This document shows positions 63,710 to 64,000 of a stretch of 64,000 bases of DNA, in pieces. The stretch covers positions 200,032 through 264,031 of the forward strand of contig CAUYUJ010018060.1 of the NCBI GenBank assembly GCA_963575745.1, written 5' to 3'. This DNA is from Prorocentrum cordatum. Taxonomy: Eukaryota; Sar; Dinophyceae; Prorocentrales; Prorocentraceae. The notes beneath the pieces are model-generated. The model saw nothing but the letters and a program-made list of their open reading frames with translations. It was not told the DNA's origin and searched no databases. The position numbers were made by a program, and so were the translations under genes. Every line of letters begins with the position of its first letter. Position 1 is the stretch's first letter.

Positions 63710-64000
63710 TAGCCGCCCAAACGGCGAATGTATCTTCTTGAGGCAGGAGCCAGGGGACGCGCCGCGCGACGTGCCAGGAGGACTCGCCACGGGACGCGCC
63801 ACGGAACGTGCCAAATTGCATTGCTGAATGTATCGATTTGGATGTACCGTGCCGAGGGCTGTGCTGTGCTGCGCCGTGCTGAACTGCGATGTGCAATGCC
63901 ACGATTGTGCTCTATAATGTTGTGCGTCGAGTTCTCCTTTGCATCCGAGTCCTGACCGAACTGATATGGATCTTAAGCTCGAGCTGCCTCAGCACACAGT
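63710..64000 (+). repeat. Composite repeat, copy 2 (runs off the window)
   Basis: aaacggcgaatgtatcttct then ggacgcgccgcgcgacgtgc units, then tgtatcgatttggatgtacc, gctgtgctgtgctgcgccgt and gatcttaagctcgagctgcc. Part 3 of copy 1 leads here in the opposite orientation. Confidence 0.75.

Overview
This window looks like nuclear DNA of a core dinoflagellate. The main reasons are a 22-nt spliced-leader relic matching the dinoflagellate leader at all but one position, very GC-rich sequence packed with microsatellites, decayed LINE-type retroelements, many short inverted-repeat elements, and very little intact coding sequence. A Prorocentrum-like genome would fit, but the sequence does not fix the genus.

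Layout. 0-5 kb: trinucleotide tracts, a fold-back element, two short inverted-repeat elements and a two-module repeat array. 5-7.5 kb: an 81-bp minisatellite (open in several frames) running into a CAT-type tract. 8-19 kb: a dense nest of short TIR elements from at least eight families, some inserted next to or into each other, plus a ~1 kb segmental duplication carrying one insertion. 20-27 kb: pyrimidine tracts, a lower-GC stretch with one uncertain ORF, and a composite satellite. 27.8-36.75 kb (minus strand): a broken LINE-like retroelement with a spliced-leader relic at its 5' end, ORF1 with a zinc-finger-like start, endonuclease remnant, reverse transcriptase, zinc-knuckle-like segment and RNase H. 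Its RT is split by a 3.3-kb TIR-bounded insert; removing the insert restores the RT frame. 37-40.6 kb: satellite and (CAA)n arrays with four copies of a SINE-like unit. 41.9-43.1 kb (minus): a second, 5'-truncated LINE. 44.8-45.8 kb: an AT-rich island. 46-52 kb: more tandem arrays and a long AGCTAA array. 52.7-62.8 kb: the most gene-like part, with a short plus-strand coding segment that converges on a long run of minus-strand coding-like segments broken by frameshifts and in-frame stops. The end repeats a composite repeat first seen at 52 kb.

I see no intact operon-like or multi-gene pathway. The working biology visible here is mobile DNA: LINE retroposition (one copy apparently from a trans-spliced RNA), several families of non-autonomous TIR elements, and satellite expansion. 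The hypothetical coding blocks at 53-63 kb could not be assigned a function. Starts given for them are approximate, because frames change often.
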